Source: Hyphomonadaceae bacterium JAD_PAG50586_4 (GTDB taxonomy: Bacteria > Pseudomonadota > Alphaproteobacteria > Caulobacterales > Aquidulcibacteraceae). Taken from it: DNA of 64,000 nucleotides. Position numbers and translations under genes: made by a program. Under the pieces are notes generated by a model. It was not told where the DNA came from and did no database searches. It saw nothing but the letters and a program-made list of their open reading frames with translations. Location: assembly GCA_023242925.1 (NCBI GenBank), contig CP096134.1, forward strand, positions 2,313,501 through 2,377,500. Direction: 5' to 3'. Position 1 is the first letter of the stretch; each line of letters begins with the position of its first letter. Shown here piece by piece: positions 1 through 8,754 of the stretch.

Positions 1-457
1 GTGCGCGTTCCACGGCTTCGGTTACGGCGTATTCTGCGATCGCGCCCGTGACCGCCGTGGACAGATGCTCACGACTAGCAACCGCCACCTGCTTTGAGGG
101 TGGGCACGCGCGGATGATCTCGACCAAGTCCGCATCGGTCAGCACCGGCGAGTTCATGATCACCGGCAACGCGATCGTATCGATGTCTTGCGCCAGCTTG
201 TTGGCGATGTCGCGCGGCAGGCGCGGCGAATTCTTGAGTGCAACGGCCAAAGCGCGACGCACCAGCACGGCGGCGTCAGCGGCCATGATCCCGATGATGC
301 TTTCAGCGTGCCTGCGTTCCTCTACGGAAAGCTCGGCCTCATCAATGCAGCGACAGAGCTTATGCGCGGCCTGGGCGCGATCATCGATCGTCGGCCCTTT
401 GATCAAGGTGCGAATATCGCTCTCGGTCAGGTGAGCGCGCATGGTGACGACGGACAT
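1..457 (-). CDS. DUF2336-domain protein (partial, C-terminus beyond the left edge)
   Basis: The complement read from ATG 457 stays open to the window edge (152 codons seen). The protein is all-helical and HEAT-like, with segments such as DDRAQAAHKLC and MAADAAVLVRRALAVALK. It then has the pattern of DUF2336 proteins: a run of SPRLPRDIANKLAQDI, then SPVLTDADLVEIIRACPPSK and a REHLSTAVTGAIAE segment. DUF2336 proteins are common in Alphaproteobacteria and their function is unknown. The gene is divergent from the CoA-transferase at 575, with 117 bp between the two starts. A second in-frame ATG at 442 is a possible alternative start. Confidence 0.75.
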   Translation of the reverse strand, partial: MSVVTMRAHLTESDIRTLIKGPTIDDRAQAAHKLCRCIDEAELSVEERRHAESIIGIMAADAAVLVRRALAVALKNSPRLPRDIANKLAQDIDTIALPVIMNSPVLTDADLVEIIRACPPSKQVAVASREHLSTAVTGAIAEYAVTEAVERA

Positions 458-574
458 TGCAAGCCTCTGACAAGTCACAGGTCCAGCAGCCGACTCTGGC
501 CGCACCCGCAGAAACACCCTTGATCCCATCCCTTAACGAAAGCTTGATTGAACCAACAACAAGGGAGGCGTCAC

Positions 575-1766
575 GTGCTCGAAGGCCTAAAGATCGTTGA
601 GTACGCCACCTACGTGGCCGCCCCGGCGCTGCCGGCATCATGACCGATTGGGGCGCGGAGGTGATAAAGGTCGAACCCCCAGCGGCGACCCGATCCGGCT
701 CTTCTTTTCATCCCTTGGTGTCGATGCCGAAACCAATCCGATCTTCGAAATGGACAATCGCGGCAAGCGCGGCATCGTGTTGGACACCACCAAGCCCGAA
801 GGTCGCGACGCGCTGCTGAAGCTGATCGATCGCGCCGACATCTTTATCACCAATGTGCGCCCGGGCGGCTTGAAGCGCGCGGGGCTGGCGCCGGAGACGG
901 TTCTGCAGCGTTGCCCGCGCCTCATCTACGCAACGCTCACGGGTTACGGGTTGGAAGGTCCCGACGCGGATCGTCCCGGAATGGACGCCGCCGCGTTTTG
1001 GGCGCGCTCTGGTTTGGCGGCGATGTTTCGCCCTAAGGGCGGCGAGCCGGTGCAATTGCGGACAGCTCTTGGCGATCACGTTGCGTCGCTCGCCATTGTC
1101 GCGGGCGTGCTCGCGGCCGTGCATGAGCGCAACGCAACAGGCAAGGGCCGCTTGATCGACGCATCGCTTTTGCGTACGGCGCACTATGTCGGCGGTAGCG
1201 ATCTTTCGATCCAGCACACGCGCGGCCGCGTGGCGTCCAATCGCCCACGTAGCGCTGTACCTAATCCGCTCGTGAATCCCTTCCGCACCAGCGACGACCG
1301 TTGGATCAGTCTGCTCATGCGCCAAGGCGACGGCGATTGGCCGAAGATCGCCCGCCTGCTCGGCATCGAACATCTCGTCAAAGACCCTCGCTTTGCGACA
1401 AGCCGCGCACGGCGAGAAAACGCAGCCGAACTGGTGGCGTTGTTGGACGACGCGTTTGCCAAGCTCGACTACGCGCAAGCCGCCGCCGCGCTCGATGGCG
1501 AGCAAATGGTGTGGGCGCCCATCCTATCGCCAGCCGAGGCAATTAGCGATCCACAGGCCATTGCCGCCGGTTGCGTGGTGCAAACGCCAACGCATGAGGG
1601 CGGCGTGTTCAATGCGCCTGCATCGCCGGTGCGTTTCCCGGGCGCGGACGATGGGCCCAAAGGCCCCGCCCCGCGCTTTGGCGAACACACGCGCGCTGTT
1701 CTTGCGGAGCTTGGCTATTCGGAGTCTGAGATCGATGCGCTCTATTCCAGCGGCGCGGCGGCTTAG
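575..1766 (+). CDS. CaiB/BaiF family CoA-transferase (two frameshifts in this sequence)
   Basis: Family III CoA-transferases move CoA between an acyl-CoA and a free acid without a covalent protein anhydride on glutamate. The GTG at 575 follows a strong AAGGGAGG Shine-Dalgarno at 561-568 and begins LEGLKIVEYATYVAAP, the usual start of the family. The frame is lost near 624 (CCCCGG where GGG is expected) and again near 682 (CCCAG where AGG is expected). With one G restored at each point the protein reads continuously through GAAGIMTDWGAEVIKVEPP and GDPIRLFF, about 397 aa, normal for the family. The rest shows family segments such as NRGKRGIVLDTTKPEGRD and PNPLVNPFRT. The stop overlaps the convergent transglycosylase gene by 4 bp. 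Both indels look like sequencing errors; a real pseudogene is less likely. The substrate cannot be told from sequence. Confidence 0.85.
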
Positions 1767-2536
1767 TCGCGGCTGGCGCGCGTGTAGGCGGCGAGTGCGC
1801 GCAAGGGATCTTGCGTCTCTTGCTCGTCGCCCGTTCCGCGCAGCAATGGCAGCAGCGCCATATTGAAGAGCGCCTGCGCCAAGGCAGGCGACATCATCTC
1901 GCTCTCGTCGCGGCCGTATTCTATGCGACCGCGACCGGCTGCGCCCATGCTTGCATCCGCGTCGAGCGACAGACGATCAAGCAGACCCTGCGCGGAGCGC
2001 GGCTCGCCATTGGTGTAGAACAAACCACGATTGGCGTTGGCCTCGCGCGGGAAAATTGCCGCCGCGTTGGGCGCGCCCTGTTGCGCCGCTTCGATCAAGC
2101 GAATGGCGCCGCCCGAGCCCATCACGTGCGCAGCGTAGAGTTCGCCTGCATTAGGCGCGCGGCCTAAACGCGCTTGTAGCGTCATGGCGTTCTCTCGCGC
2201 GAGTTCGGCGGCCATGCGCGCCGACAGTTCCGGATCGCTGCGCAGCGCCAAAATATCGCGACGGGTCGCTGCATCAGCACCATTGCTCAACGCCGTCGCT
2301 TGCGGCCCCAACCCGTGCTCAGCGCCGTGGCGGCGCACCATGTCGAGCCAGGTGCTGTCGATGAATTGGAAGAGCCCGGTCGCGCTTGATGTCGCCGCAC
2401 GTGCGTTGGGATTCATCGCGCTTTCACGGCGCGCGGTTTGGACCAACAGCGAGAAATTGACGCCCGTCGCGTCCGCAGCACGGCGGATTGCGGTGTGCAC
2501 GGCATCCTGGCCAAGGGGCGCGATCGGATCGCTCAT
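1763..2536 (-). CDS. Lytic transglycosylase (SLT domain) protein
   Basis: A 257-aa protein with an SLT-like fold near the N-terminus. The segment QTARRESAMNPNARAATSSATGL carries the likely catalytic Glu (in RRES) and the conserved serines, followed by GLFQFIDSTWLDMVRRHG. A later AAHVMGSGGAIRLIEAA segment fits the substrate groove. These enzymes cleave the MurNAc-GlcNAc bond of peptidoglycan with 1,6-anhydro product formation. No signal peptide is visible, so export may depend on another system, or the protein may act with an envelope-spanning machine. It is convergent with the CoA-transferase gene. A GGAG lies 12 nt upstream of the ATG. Confidence 0.8.
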   Translation of the reverse strand: MSDPIAPLGQDAVHTAIRRAADATGVNFSLLVQTARRESAMNPNARAATSSATGLFQFIDSTWLDMVRRHGAEHGLGPQATALSNGADAATRRDILALRSDPELSARMAAELARENAMTLQARLGRAPNAGELYAAHVMGSGGAIRLIEAAQQGAPNAAAIFPREANANRGLFYTNGEPRSAQGLLDRLSLDADASMGAAGRGRIEYGRDESEMMSPALAQALFNMALLPLLRGTGDEQETQDPLRALAAYTRASRD

Positions 2537-2570
2537 GACTCACGGCTCCGCCGATTTGGTAAATCACACG

Positions 2571-3275
2571 TTAACCAATGTTGCGGCGGCGTATCCATCC
2601 CAATCGATACGGAAACAGAATGAAACCGGCCAGGATTGTGATCAACGCTGTGAGCGACGACACGATCAAAAGTCCTGTGTTGAAATTCTCATGGTCGCGC
2701 CAATCCATGATGTGTAGCGCCCAGAGCGCGTCATAGACCCGCCACAGGTCCGAACGCCGTGCGGCGACGCGGCCGGTGTCTGCGGCGACGTAAACCGCAA
2801 GGCCCTCTGCATCATCGAAAGCAATGCGCCATGCCGGCAACGGACCGCGATACTCCGTGCTCTCCTCGGTGACGAGGCGCGTTTCACGCACACGTGGCGC
2901 ATCCGTGACGTAGGTCTGCGCAATCAACGTCGCGGCTTCGACACTCAGCGGCGAGGCAACGCGCCAATCGTCAAGATCGATCAAGATCGGCCGACGCTCC
3001 GCAAATTCCGCGAGCGCGACGGGATGGCCCGCAACATCCTGCTCGTAAGTGACACGCGTTGGCGCCTCTGGAAGAAGTGCTGCGACCTCTGCTGGCGAGC
3101 GTGTCGTCAACGCCAGGGGCAAGGCGTGTGGAGGAGCGATGCGATGCTCGCTCCGCACCTGCTCGATCGGATAGATCGCAAAGAAGAGCCCCGAGCCGAC
3201 CCACAACAGCATCTGCACGCCGACAATCAGCGCCAGCCATTTGTGTACCCAGGAGGCGGCGGCCGCGAGTTTCAT
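2571..3275 (-). CDS. PepSY-associated membrane protein
   Basis: A 234-aa protein with one transmembrane segment near residues 15-37 (WLALIVGVQMLLWVGSGLFF) and one near the C-terminus (LIVSSLTALITILAGFILF), with a periplasmic region between. The central part contains a PepSY-like unit (VEAATLIAQTYVT...WRIAFDDAEGLAVYVAADTGRVAA). The AALWALHIMDWRDHENFN-type segment before the last helix resembles PepSY_TM proteins often linked to iron reduction or uptake. The ATG at 3275 overlaps the TGA of the acyl-CoA dehydrogenase (TGATG), so translation is probably coupled. A TTG one codon earlier is possible. Role unknown. Confidence 0.75.
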   Translation of the reverse strand: MKLAAAASWVHKWLALIVGVQMLLWVGSGLFFAIYPIEQVRSEHRIAPPHALPLALTTRSPAEVAALLPEAPTRVTYEQDVAGHPVALAEFAERRPILIDLDDWRVASPLSVEAATLIAQTYVTDAPRVRETRLVTEESTEYRGPLPAWRIAFDDAEGLAVYVAADTGRVAARRSDLWRVYDALWALHIMDWRDHENFNTGLLIVSSLTALITILAGFILFPYRLGWIRRRNIG

Positions 3276-4448
3276 CAATAACTCTTCGGCAGGCCCAGCA
3301 CGCGCTCAGCGATGAAGTTCAAAATCATCTCGCGGCTCACCGGCGCAATACGGGCGATCATGGATCTCGCGGAAATAGCGTTCGACGAAATATTCCTTCG
3401 CATAACCCATACCGCCATGTGCGAGCACCGAAGCTTCGCAGGCATGGAATCCTGCTTCAGCGCCAAGATATTTCGCCGCGTTTGCCTCTGCGCCGCAATC
3501 CTTGCCCGCGTCGTAGAGCGCGGCGGCTTTGAAGGCGAGCAGATTTGCCGCTTCAAGCTCGGCCCACGATTTCGCGAGCGGGTGCTGGATACCCTGGTTC
3601 TGACCGATCGGGCGGCCAAACACGACGCGCTCTTTGGCGTATTGCGCCGCGCGCTTCAGCGCCGCACGGCCAAGGCCAATCGCCTCGGCGGCGAACAACA
3701 CACGTTCGGGATTGAGACCCGACAGCAGAATCTTGAAGCCCGCGCCCTCTTCGCCGATCAGCTCAGCGTTCGAGACTTCTAGGTCTTCAATGAAGAGCGT
3801 GTTGCACTCCACGGCCTTGCGACCCATTTTCGGGATCGGTTGCGCTTCGATCTTCGCGCGGTCGAAATCGGCATAGAAAAGCGAGAGCCCTTCAGTCGGC
3901 CGCTTCACCTGATCCTTCGGCGTTGTCCGCGCGATGATCAAAATCTTGTTCGCCCGTTGCGCGTTCGTCGTCCAAATCTTGCGGCCGTTGATTCGGTAGC
4001 CAGTGTTTGTCCGTTCAGCTTTGGTTTCGAGGCTTGCCGTATCGAGACCAGAATTGGGCTCCGTCACGGCAAAGCATGCTTTGTCCGTGCCGTCCATCGC
4101 CGGGGGCAAGAAGCGCGCTTGCTGCTCTTCCGTGCCGAACTTCACGATCGGCATCAGGCCGAAAATATTGAGATGGATCGCACTCGCGCCCGAGAAGCCA
4201 GCGCCGGATTGCGCCACCGTTTGCATCATCAGCGCGGCTTCGGTGAGGCCAAGGCCTGCGCCGCCGAAACGCTCCGGCATGGCGACGCCCAGCCAACCAC
4301 CGGCGGCGATGTCAGCGACGAATTCCTCCGGAAATTTTCCGGTCTCGTCGGTCTTGAGCCAATAATGATCGTCGTATTTGGCGCAGATTTTCTGGATCGC
4401 TTCCTGGATCGCGGCCTGCGCTTCCGTGGGTTCAATGCCGATGGTCAT
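3275..4448 (-). CDS. Acyl-CoA dehydrogenase (frameshift near the C-terminus)
   Basis: An FAD-dependent acyl-CoA dehydrogenase, which makes the 2,3-enoyl-CoA in fatty or branched acid breakdown. Family signatures are present: CFAVTEPNSGLDTASLETKA, YRINGRKIWTTNAQRANKIL, and FGRPIGQNQGIQHPLAKSWA. The uncorrected frame ends at 3306 in an unlikely tail (HDRPYCAGEPRDD). One extra base near 3362, in GATCC before ATG, explains this. Without it the protein continues YFREIMIARIAPVSREM and ends in FIAERVLGLPKSY, the standard C-terminus, about 390 aa. The gene overlaps the FAD oxidoreductase upstream by 4 bp (ATGA) and the PepSY gene downstream, suggesting one transcript. Substrate length is unknown. Confidence 0.88.
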
Positions 4449-5512
4449 GGCGCCTCAAATCTCGATGGCGCGAGGGCCGCCCAAGCGGGCTCGATCTCGC
4501 GGCCGAATACGTACGCACTAATGATCTCTGCTGTCAGCGGCGCCAAGAGCCAGCCGTTACGTGAATGCCCAGCGGCGACCAAAACATCGCCCGACGGCCC
4601 GATCATCGGCCATCCGTCGGGCGACATCGGGCGAATACCGGCCCAAGCGCGCCCCTCGGCCTTCACTTCGCCCGGCAACAGCGCGCGCGCCGCATCGAGC
4701 AACGCATCCACCTTGCTCTCATCGACGTGGCGATCGTAGCGGCCCGGCTCCAGTGTCGCGCCAATCACCACGTCCTCGCGGCGGCGCACCATGTAGAAAT
4801 CCGGCGCGTGCAGGTTCGGCCCAAGCGCAGCATCCGTCTCCACCGCAACCACATGCCCCTTCGCGGGCTGCACGAACTTCAGCGCGGGCGCCGCACGCAT
4901 CAATTTCTCGGTCGCCCACACACCCGGCGCCAACACCACCGCATCGCCTTCATAGACGCGGTTGTCATGCGTCATGACAGCGCTCTCGGTGACGTTCTCA
5001 ACGTCGCGATGATATTCGATCACCACGCCCATCGCACGCGCCTGCATCGCAAGACCCGTCAACACGCGCTGCGGATCAGCCGTGCCTTCGTCGCCAACGA
5101 AGACGGCATTATCCAACTTCTTGGCAAAGCCAAGCCGTTTACGCGCCTGCCCGGCATTGAGCGCGCTGATATCTAATCCCAGGCGCAGCGCGTTGCGGAT
5201 AAAGCTCTGCGCGTCATCCGCGTTCGCGCGCACATGCACGCCGCCATCAAAGCGCACGCCATCGGCCCATTCAGCGCCCGGCTGAAACTCGCGCCATAGA
5301 TTGAGCGATTCAATTGCGAGTTGCTCATGCGGCGAAGGCACAGCGTCCAACACGGCCAGCATGCCGGCCGCTGCAGCCGATGCAATCGGCCCATGCGGCG
5401 ACGGATGCTCGGCTTCCGCCTCCAGCAGCGTCACCTGCGCGCCGGCGATGCGCAGCCGCACGGCGCAGAACAAGCCAATGACGCCGCTGCCGACGATGAC
5501 GACCTTCTTCAT
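4445..5512 (-). CDS. FAD-dependent oxidoreductase (DAO / glycine oxidase-like)
   Basis: A 355-aa D-amino-acid-oxidase-fold protein. A Rossmann dinucleotide motif lies at the very start (VVIVGSGVIGLFCAVRL, then an acidic LLEAE at strand 2). The C-terminus has the DAO pattern GIRPMSPDGWPMIGPSGDV and VAAGHSRNGWLLAPLTAEII. The middle APGVWATEKLM and PAKGHVVAVE segments are typical of ThiO-like glycine oxidases. Such enzymes oxidise an amine, releasing an imine, with H2O2 or a respiratory acceptor. No thiamine genes are nearby, so a thiazole-synthesis role is not supported. It is coupled (ATGA) to the acyl-CoA dehydrogenase. Confidence 0.8.
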   Translation of the reverse strand: MKKVVIVGSGVIGLFCAVRLRIAGAQVTLLEAEAEHPSPHGPIASAAAAGMLAVLDAVPSPHEQLAIESLNLWREFQPGAEWADGVRFDGGVHVRANADDAQSFIRNALRLGLDISALNAGQARKRLGFAKKLDNAVFVGDEGTADPQRVLTGLAMQARAMGVVIEYHRDVENVTESAVMTHDNRVYEGDAVVLAPGVWATEKLMRAAPALKFVQPAKGHVVAVETDAALGPNLHAPDFYMVRRREDVVIGATLEPGRYDRHVDESKVDALLDAARALLPGEVKAEGRAWAGIRPMSPDGWPMIGPSGDVLVAAGHSRNGWLLAPLTAEIISAYVFGREIEPAWAALAPSRFEAP

Positions 5513-5582
5513 AGCGTCTCATGTCCACCCTGAGGCGGAGGGGCGCAAGGCCGGTGCGGCAGCCGGTCGCGTGAATTCGCGC

Positions 5583-6242
5583 TTAGCGCTTCTTCGGTTT
5601 CGTCTCTGCGGCGACCGCGCCGCTAACCGCGACGATAGCTTCAAGCCCGGCAGCCAAAAGCGCTTCCGGCGCCACAGAGCGGCCTGTGAATTTTGAGAGC
5701 TTCGCAGCAGCAGCTTCGAGCTTAGCCCAATGCTTTGCCTCAATCCGCACCGTCTTGAATGCCGGCGCTTTGGCTTTGCGCGGCACGGCAACCTTGGCGC
5801 TCTTCCGCACCGCCGCGATCGCGGCCTTCATATTATCGACGTGTGCGCGGTCTTTGTCCTTCTCCACTTCGGAGAGCTGCGCGTACGGCTTGAACAGCGC
5901 CTTATCCAGGCTCTTGTCGTGCTTGTTGCGCGCGATCCAGGCTTTGTGCACTTCGATCGACGCAGCTTCGCGGTCGTTCGGAAACTTCATCACCGCCGCG
6001 TACGCATCGCGCGCGGCGACCGTGTTGTCGGCCTTGGCGTTCGGGTGCAGCTTTGACCATGGTTGATTGATATCAACCATAGTCCCGCCGCGCATGCGCA
6101 TGCGCGGCTGGCCCTTTTGCTCAGGATTGGTCTTCAAGAGCCGCTTGCGCCACGCATCGTGCGAACGGCCGGCGAAATAATCGACCGCCGCTTGCATGCG
6201 CGGATCGGCTTTCTTGGTTTGCTTTTTCTTAAGCGCGGCCAT
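5583..6242 (-). CDS. RyR-domain-like basic protein
   Basis: A 219-aa protein, very Lys/Ala rich, beginning MAALKKKQTKKADPRMQAA behind an AAGG Shine-Dalgarno. The middle (about residues 85-135) reads EVHKAWIARNKHDKSLDK, then PYAQLSEVEKDKDRAHVDNM. This matches the W-hundred pattern of ryanodine-receptor RyR repeats, which end in a 'P[YF]xxLxxxEKxxDR' element. RyR domains occur in bacteria singly or attached to other modules; their ligand is not known. The C-terminal 80 residues (FKTVRIEAKHWAKLEAAAAK and a long Ala-rich helix) have no recognised domain. It stands alone between the oxidoreductase and the patatin gene. Nucleic acid or nucleotide binding is possible but only a guess. Confidence 0.6.
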   Translation of the reverse strand: MAALKKKQTKKADPRMQAAVDYFAGRSHDAWRKRLLKTNPEQKGQPRMRMRGGTMVDINQPWSKLHPNAKADNTVAARDAYAAVMKFPNDREAASIEVHKAWIARNKHDKSLDKALFKPYAQLSEVEKDKDRAHVDNMKAAIAAVRKSAKVAVPRKAKAPAFKTVRIEAKHWAKLEAAAAKLSKFTGRSVAPEALLAAGLEAIVAVSGAVAAETKPKKR

Positions 6243-6276
6243 CAGCAGACCTTAACAGAAACTCGTAAGGCGTTCG

Positions 6277-7509
6277 TTAGCTCGCGCCCCATTCGGCGAG
6301 ATCGAACTTCGGATCGGGATAGGTCGCATCCACATAGGTCTTGCCCGCAGCGATGCCGATCTCCAGCAAGAGCTCCATATTGGCCTTCTTGCCGTTGTCC
6401 ATCAGGTCGAGCCCCTCCAGCGTGATGGCGTCGAGCTCGCGACCCAACATGCGCTCAAGGGTCGTCATCGGCGGCACTGGATCGGTGCGCTTCTTGGCGC
6501 GCGGCTTGGTCTCAAGCGTGACGTCCATGCGCTGATAGTCGAGCAGCGGCTCGCCAGTAATGCAGACGCCGTTCATGTCGCCGATCTCGGAATTGATCCG
6601 CCACGGTTTGCGCGGGTTCGAGAACGCCTGCATCAGCATCACGCCCTGCACCTGCGTGTCATAGACCATCGCACGCAAAGCATGGACGCCGCGCAGGCCT
6701 GGCGGCAGGCCTTGGAAGGCTTTTCCGTCCACCGTCGGCCGGCGCATGCCGGTGCCGCAGGATGTCATCATCAGATTGTCCGCGCCGGATTTCCAACCGA
6801 ATTTGTAAGACGGCTCCAACGCCAGCATGAACAGCTGCAGGCTCGGATTGTTGTTCGCGCTTACCGCGCCATCGACGAAGAAACCCTTCTGGATTGGCCG
6901 GCGCTTCTCATCGAACTCAACGTCGATCGTGATCTCATCGAAGAAGGTCGGCGCAGCAGCGCTTGCGAGCACAAGATCAGACAAGCGGTAGCGCTTGTTG
7001 GGAAAGACACCGCCTTCCGCTGGCGGATCGTAGAAGACGCCGAGCGGGTGATTGGTGACGACCCAGGCGGAGCCGGTATCGATGCGCTTGGCGTGGATTG
7101 CGAGGCCCGTCTTGATGTCCTGCGACCCAAGGGTCTTGGTCGAGAGCACCGATTGCAGCGCGCGCCGCAATTTCTTCGACTCGAACTTCGATTGCAGAAA
7201 GACGCCGTCGCCGGCCGTCTTGCCGAAGACCTCTGGGCCAAGCTTCATATAGAGCTCGATCATCTCATCGACGCTGAGCCCCAGCGACAATCCCGAAGCA
7301 ATGATCGCGCCCGTCGAAGTGCCGCCGATCAGATCGTAATAGTCGCACAGGCGGAACCCGGGATCGCCGCCAGCGCGGCGACGTAATTCGTCCTCCAGCG
7401 GTTTCAACATGCCCAGCGACAGCACGCCCTTCACGCCGCCGCCATCGAGCGACAGAATGCGTTTGGCCCCGGTGTCGGGCGATAAGTGCTCGAACAGCGT
7501 TTTGGCCAT
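6277..7509 (-). CDS. Patatin-like phospholipase / acyl hydrolase
   Basis: A 410-aa soluble patatin. The oxyanion loop is DGGGVKG (residues 22-28), the nucleophile is Ser65 in GTSTG, and the dyad Asp213 is in DGA followed by a Asn-rich stretch. These enzymes hydrolyse acyl esters of membrane lipids. The ATG follows GAGGGG with good spacing. There is no signal peptide, so it is likely cytoplasmic or injected by a dedicated system; no secretion or toxin-immunity genes flank it. Patatins also occur as effectors in CBASS anti-phage systems, but no nucleotidyltransferase, HORMA or TRIP13 gene is present, so that context is not supported here. Confidence 0.9.
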   Translation of the reverse strand: MAKTLFEHLSPDTGAKRILSLDGGGVKGVLSLGMLKPLEDELRRRAGGDPGFRLCDYYDLIGGTSTGAIIASGLSLGLSVDEMIELYMKLGPEVFGKTAGDGVFLQSKFESKKLRRALQSVLSTKTLGSQDIKTGLAIHAKRIDTGSAWVVTNHPLGVFYDPPAEGGVFPNKRYRLSDLVLASAAAPTFFDEITIDVEFDEKRRPIQKGFFVDGAVSANNNPSLQLFMLALEPSYKFGWKSGADNLMMTSCGTGMRRPTVDGKAFQGLPPGLRGVHALRAMVYDTQVQGVMLMQAFSNPRKPWRINSEIGDMNGVCITGEPLLDYQRMDVTLETKPRAKKRTDPVPPMTTLERMLGRELDAITLEGLDLMDNGKKANMELLLEIGIAAGKTYVDATYPDPKFDLAEWGAS

Positions 7510-7545
7510 TGGTCCCCTCGAGCCCCTTGTAGCCGTCCCGGCGGA

Positions 7546-8754
7546 TCAAAAGAAGGCCAAGCTGGCCGGATCGCGTCCAAGGTGTATCGCCCGGAACTCT
7601 GCTGCCACGAAAAGCCCGCCGGCGACGAAAATCGACCGCCCATGCGCCTTCGAAAGCGCCATTTGGCGGGCGTCGGTCACGGATTCCGCGATGATTATTT
7701 CGGCGTCGGCATTCGCCGCCGAGGCGTACGCCGCGATCTCGGCCGGGCTCGCGCCTTTGTGACGGGCGGCGGCGCAGATAATTGTGGAAAATCCAGGCGC
7801 GAGCGCCGCGATCAGCTCGCGCGCGTTTTTGTCGTGAGACGCGCCGCAGACCAGCACGCCGGGCTGCGCTATCGCTGCGAAGCCGTCGCGCGCGGCGCGC
7901 ACCCCAGCCGGCGTGTGGCCGACATCGATAGCGATCAGCGGATCGTCGTTGATCACCTCAAGACGACCGGGCCAGCGGGTGTTCGTAAGCGCCTGCACCG
8001 CCTCAATGTCGGAAATCTCGCGCAGGTCGCGCGTGAGCTTCAGCGCGAGCGCCAGGTTTTGCCTTTGATGGGCGCCTGGCGACGGCGCGACAAACGCAGC
8101 CTCGCCAGGCCAGTCCGACCGCACGCCACGCGCAGCGCAATGCGCATCAATCGCCGCGCGCTCGCCTATGCAGCTTTCGCCAATGAAAATGGTTGCGCCC
8201 GTGGGCGCAGCATCGAGCTTGTCGCACGCAATCTTAGCCAAGGTGTCGCCGAGCAGGTTCGTGTGCTCAAGGTCGAGCGAGGTCAGCGCCAGTCGTCGCG
8301 CTGCGATCAAGCGAACCGGATCAAGCCGTCCGCCTATCCCGGCCTCCCAAACCGTGTGTGCGCACCCACGCGTCGCGAACCAATCCGCCGCAATGAGAAA
8401 CAGAAATTCAAATCCGCCAAGATTGGCGCTTTCGCCCGAGGCGGCGACCGCTGCGACCACGCGCTCCCAATGCTGGCCCAGTTCAACGTCGGAAATATCT
8501 TCGCCATCGATACGGAAGCGCTCGTTCAAATCGAACAGGTGCGGCGAGGTGAAGAGCCCCACTGGCGCGCTCAAGCGTTGCAGCAACGCCGAACACATCG
8601 CCGCCGTCGAGCCTTTGCCGTTTGAACCGACAATGACCGCGCCTTTCGCGCCAAACCCAGCGAGATCAACACCAAGCTGCGCCGCGATCTTCGCCACGCG
8701 CTCCAATCCCGGCCCCGCGCCGAACTTGGGATAGGGCACGCGCCAGATATTCAT
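7546..8754 (-). CDS. FolC-like Mur ligase family protein
   Basis: A 402-aa Mur ligase of the folylpolyglutamate/dihydrofolate synthase type. The ATP loop is GSNGKGST (43-50), followed by GLFTSPHLFDLNERFRIDG, and the C-terminal domain has NTRWPGRLEV. FolC enzymes join an amino acid to a carboxyl group using ATP. Here the usual LDGAHNP loop is IDVGHTP, a change in a conserved region, so the substrate may not be folate. The ATG at 8754 overlaps the stop of the ATP-grasp gene (ATGA), so the two ligases are translationally coupled. The canonical alphaproteobacterial folC usually sits beside accD, which is absent here; this may be a paralog. If the genome has no other folC, this would be the dihydrofolate synthase. 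Confidence 0.75.
   Translation of the reverse strand: MNIWRVPYPKFGAGPGLERVAKIAAQLGVDLAGFGAKGAVIVGSNGKGSTAAMCSALLQRLSAPVGLFTSPHLFDLNERFRIDGEDISDVELGQHWERVVAAVAASGESANLGGFEFLFLIAADWFATRGCAHTVWEAGIGGRLDPVRLIAARRLALTSLDLEHTNLLGDTLAKIACDKLDAAPTGATIFIGESCIGERAAIDAHCAARGVRSDWPGEAAFVAPSPGAHQRQNLALALKLTRDLREISDIEAVQALTNTRWPGRLEVINDDPLIAIDVGHTPAGVRAARDGFAAIAQPGVLVCGASHDKNARELIAALAPGFSTIICAAARHKGASPAEIAAYASAANADAEIIIAESVTDARQMALSKAHGRSIFVAGGLFVAAEFRAIHLGRDPASLAFF

Noticed and set aside
533..547. TTAA-N7-TTGA, close to a CtrA site, upstream of the CoA-transferase
   Set aside because: One mismatch from TTAA-N7-TTAA, and such sites arise often by chance; there is no cell-cycle gene here.
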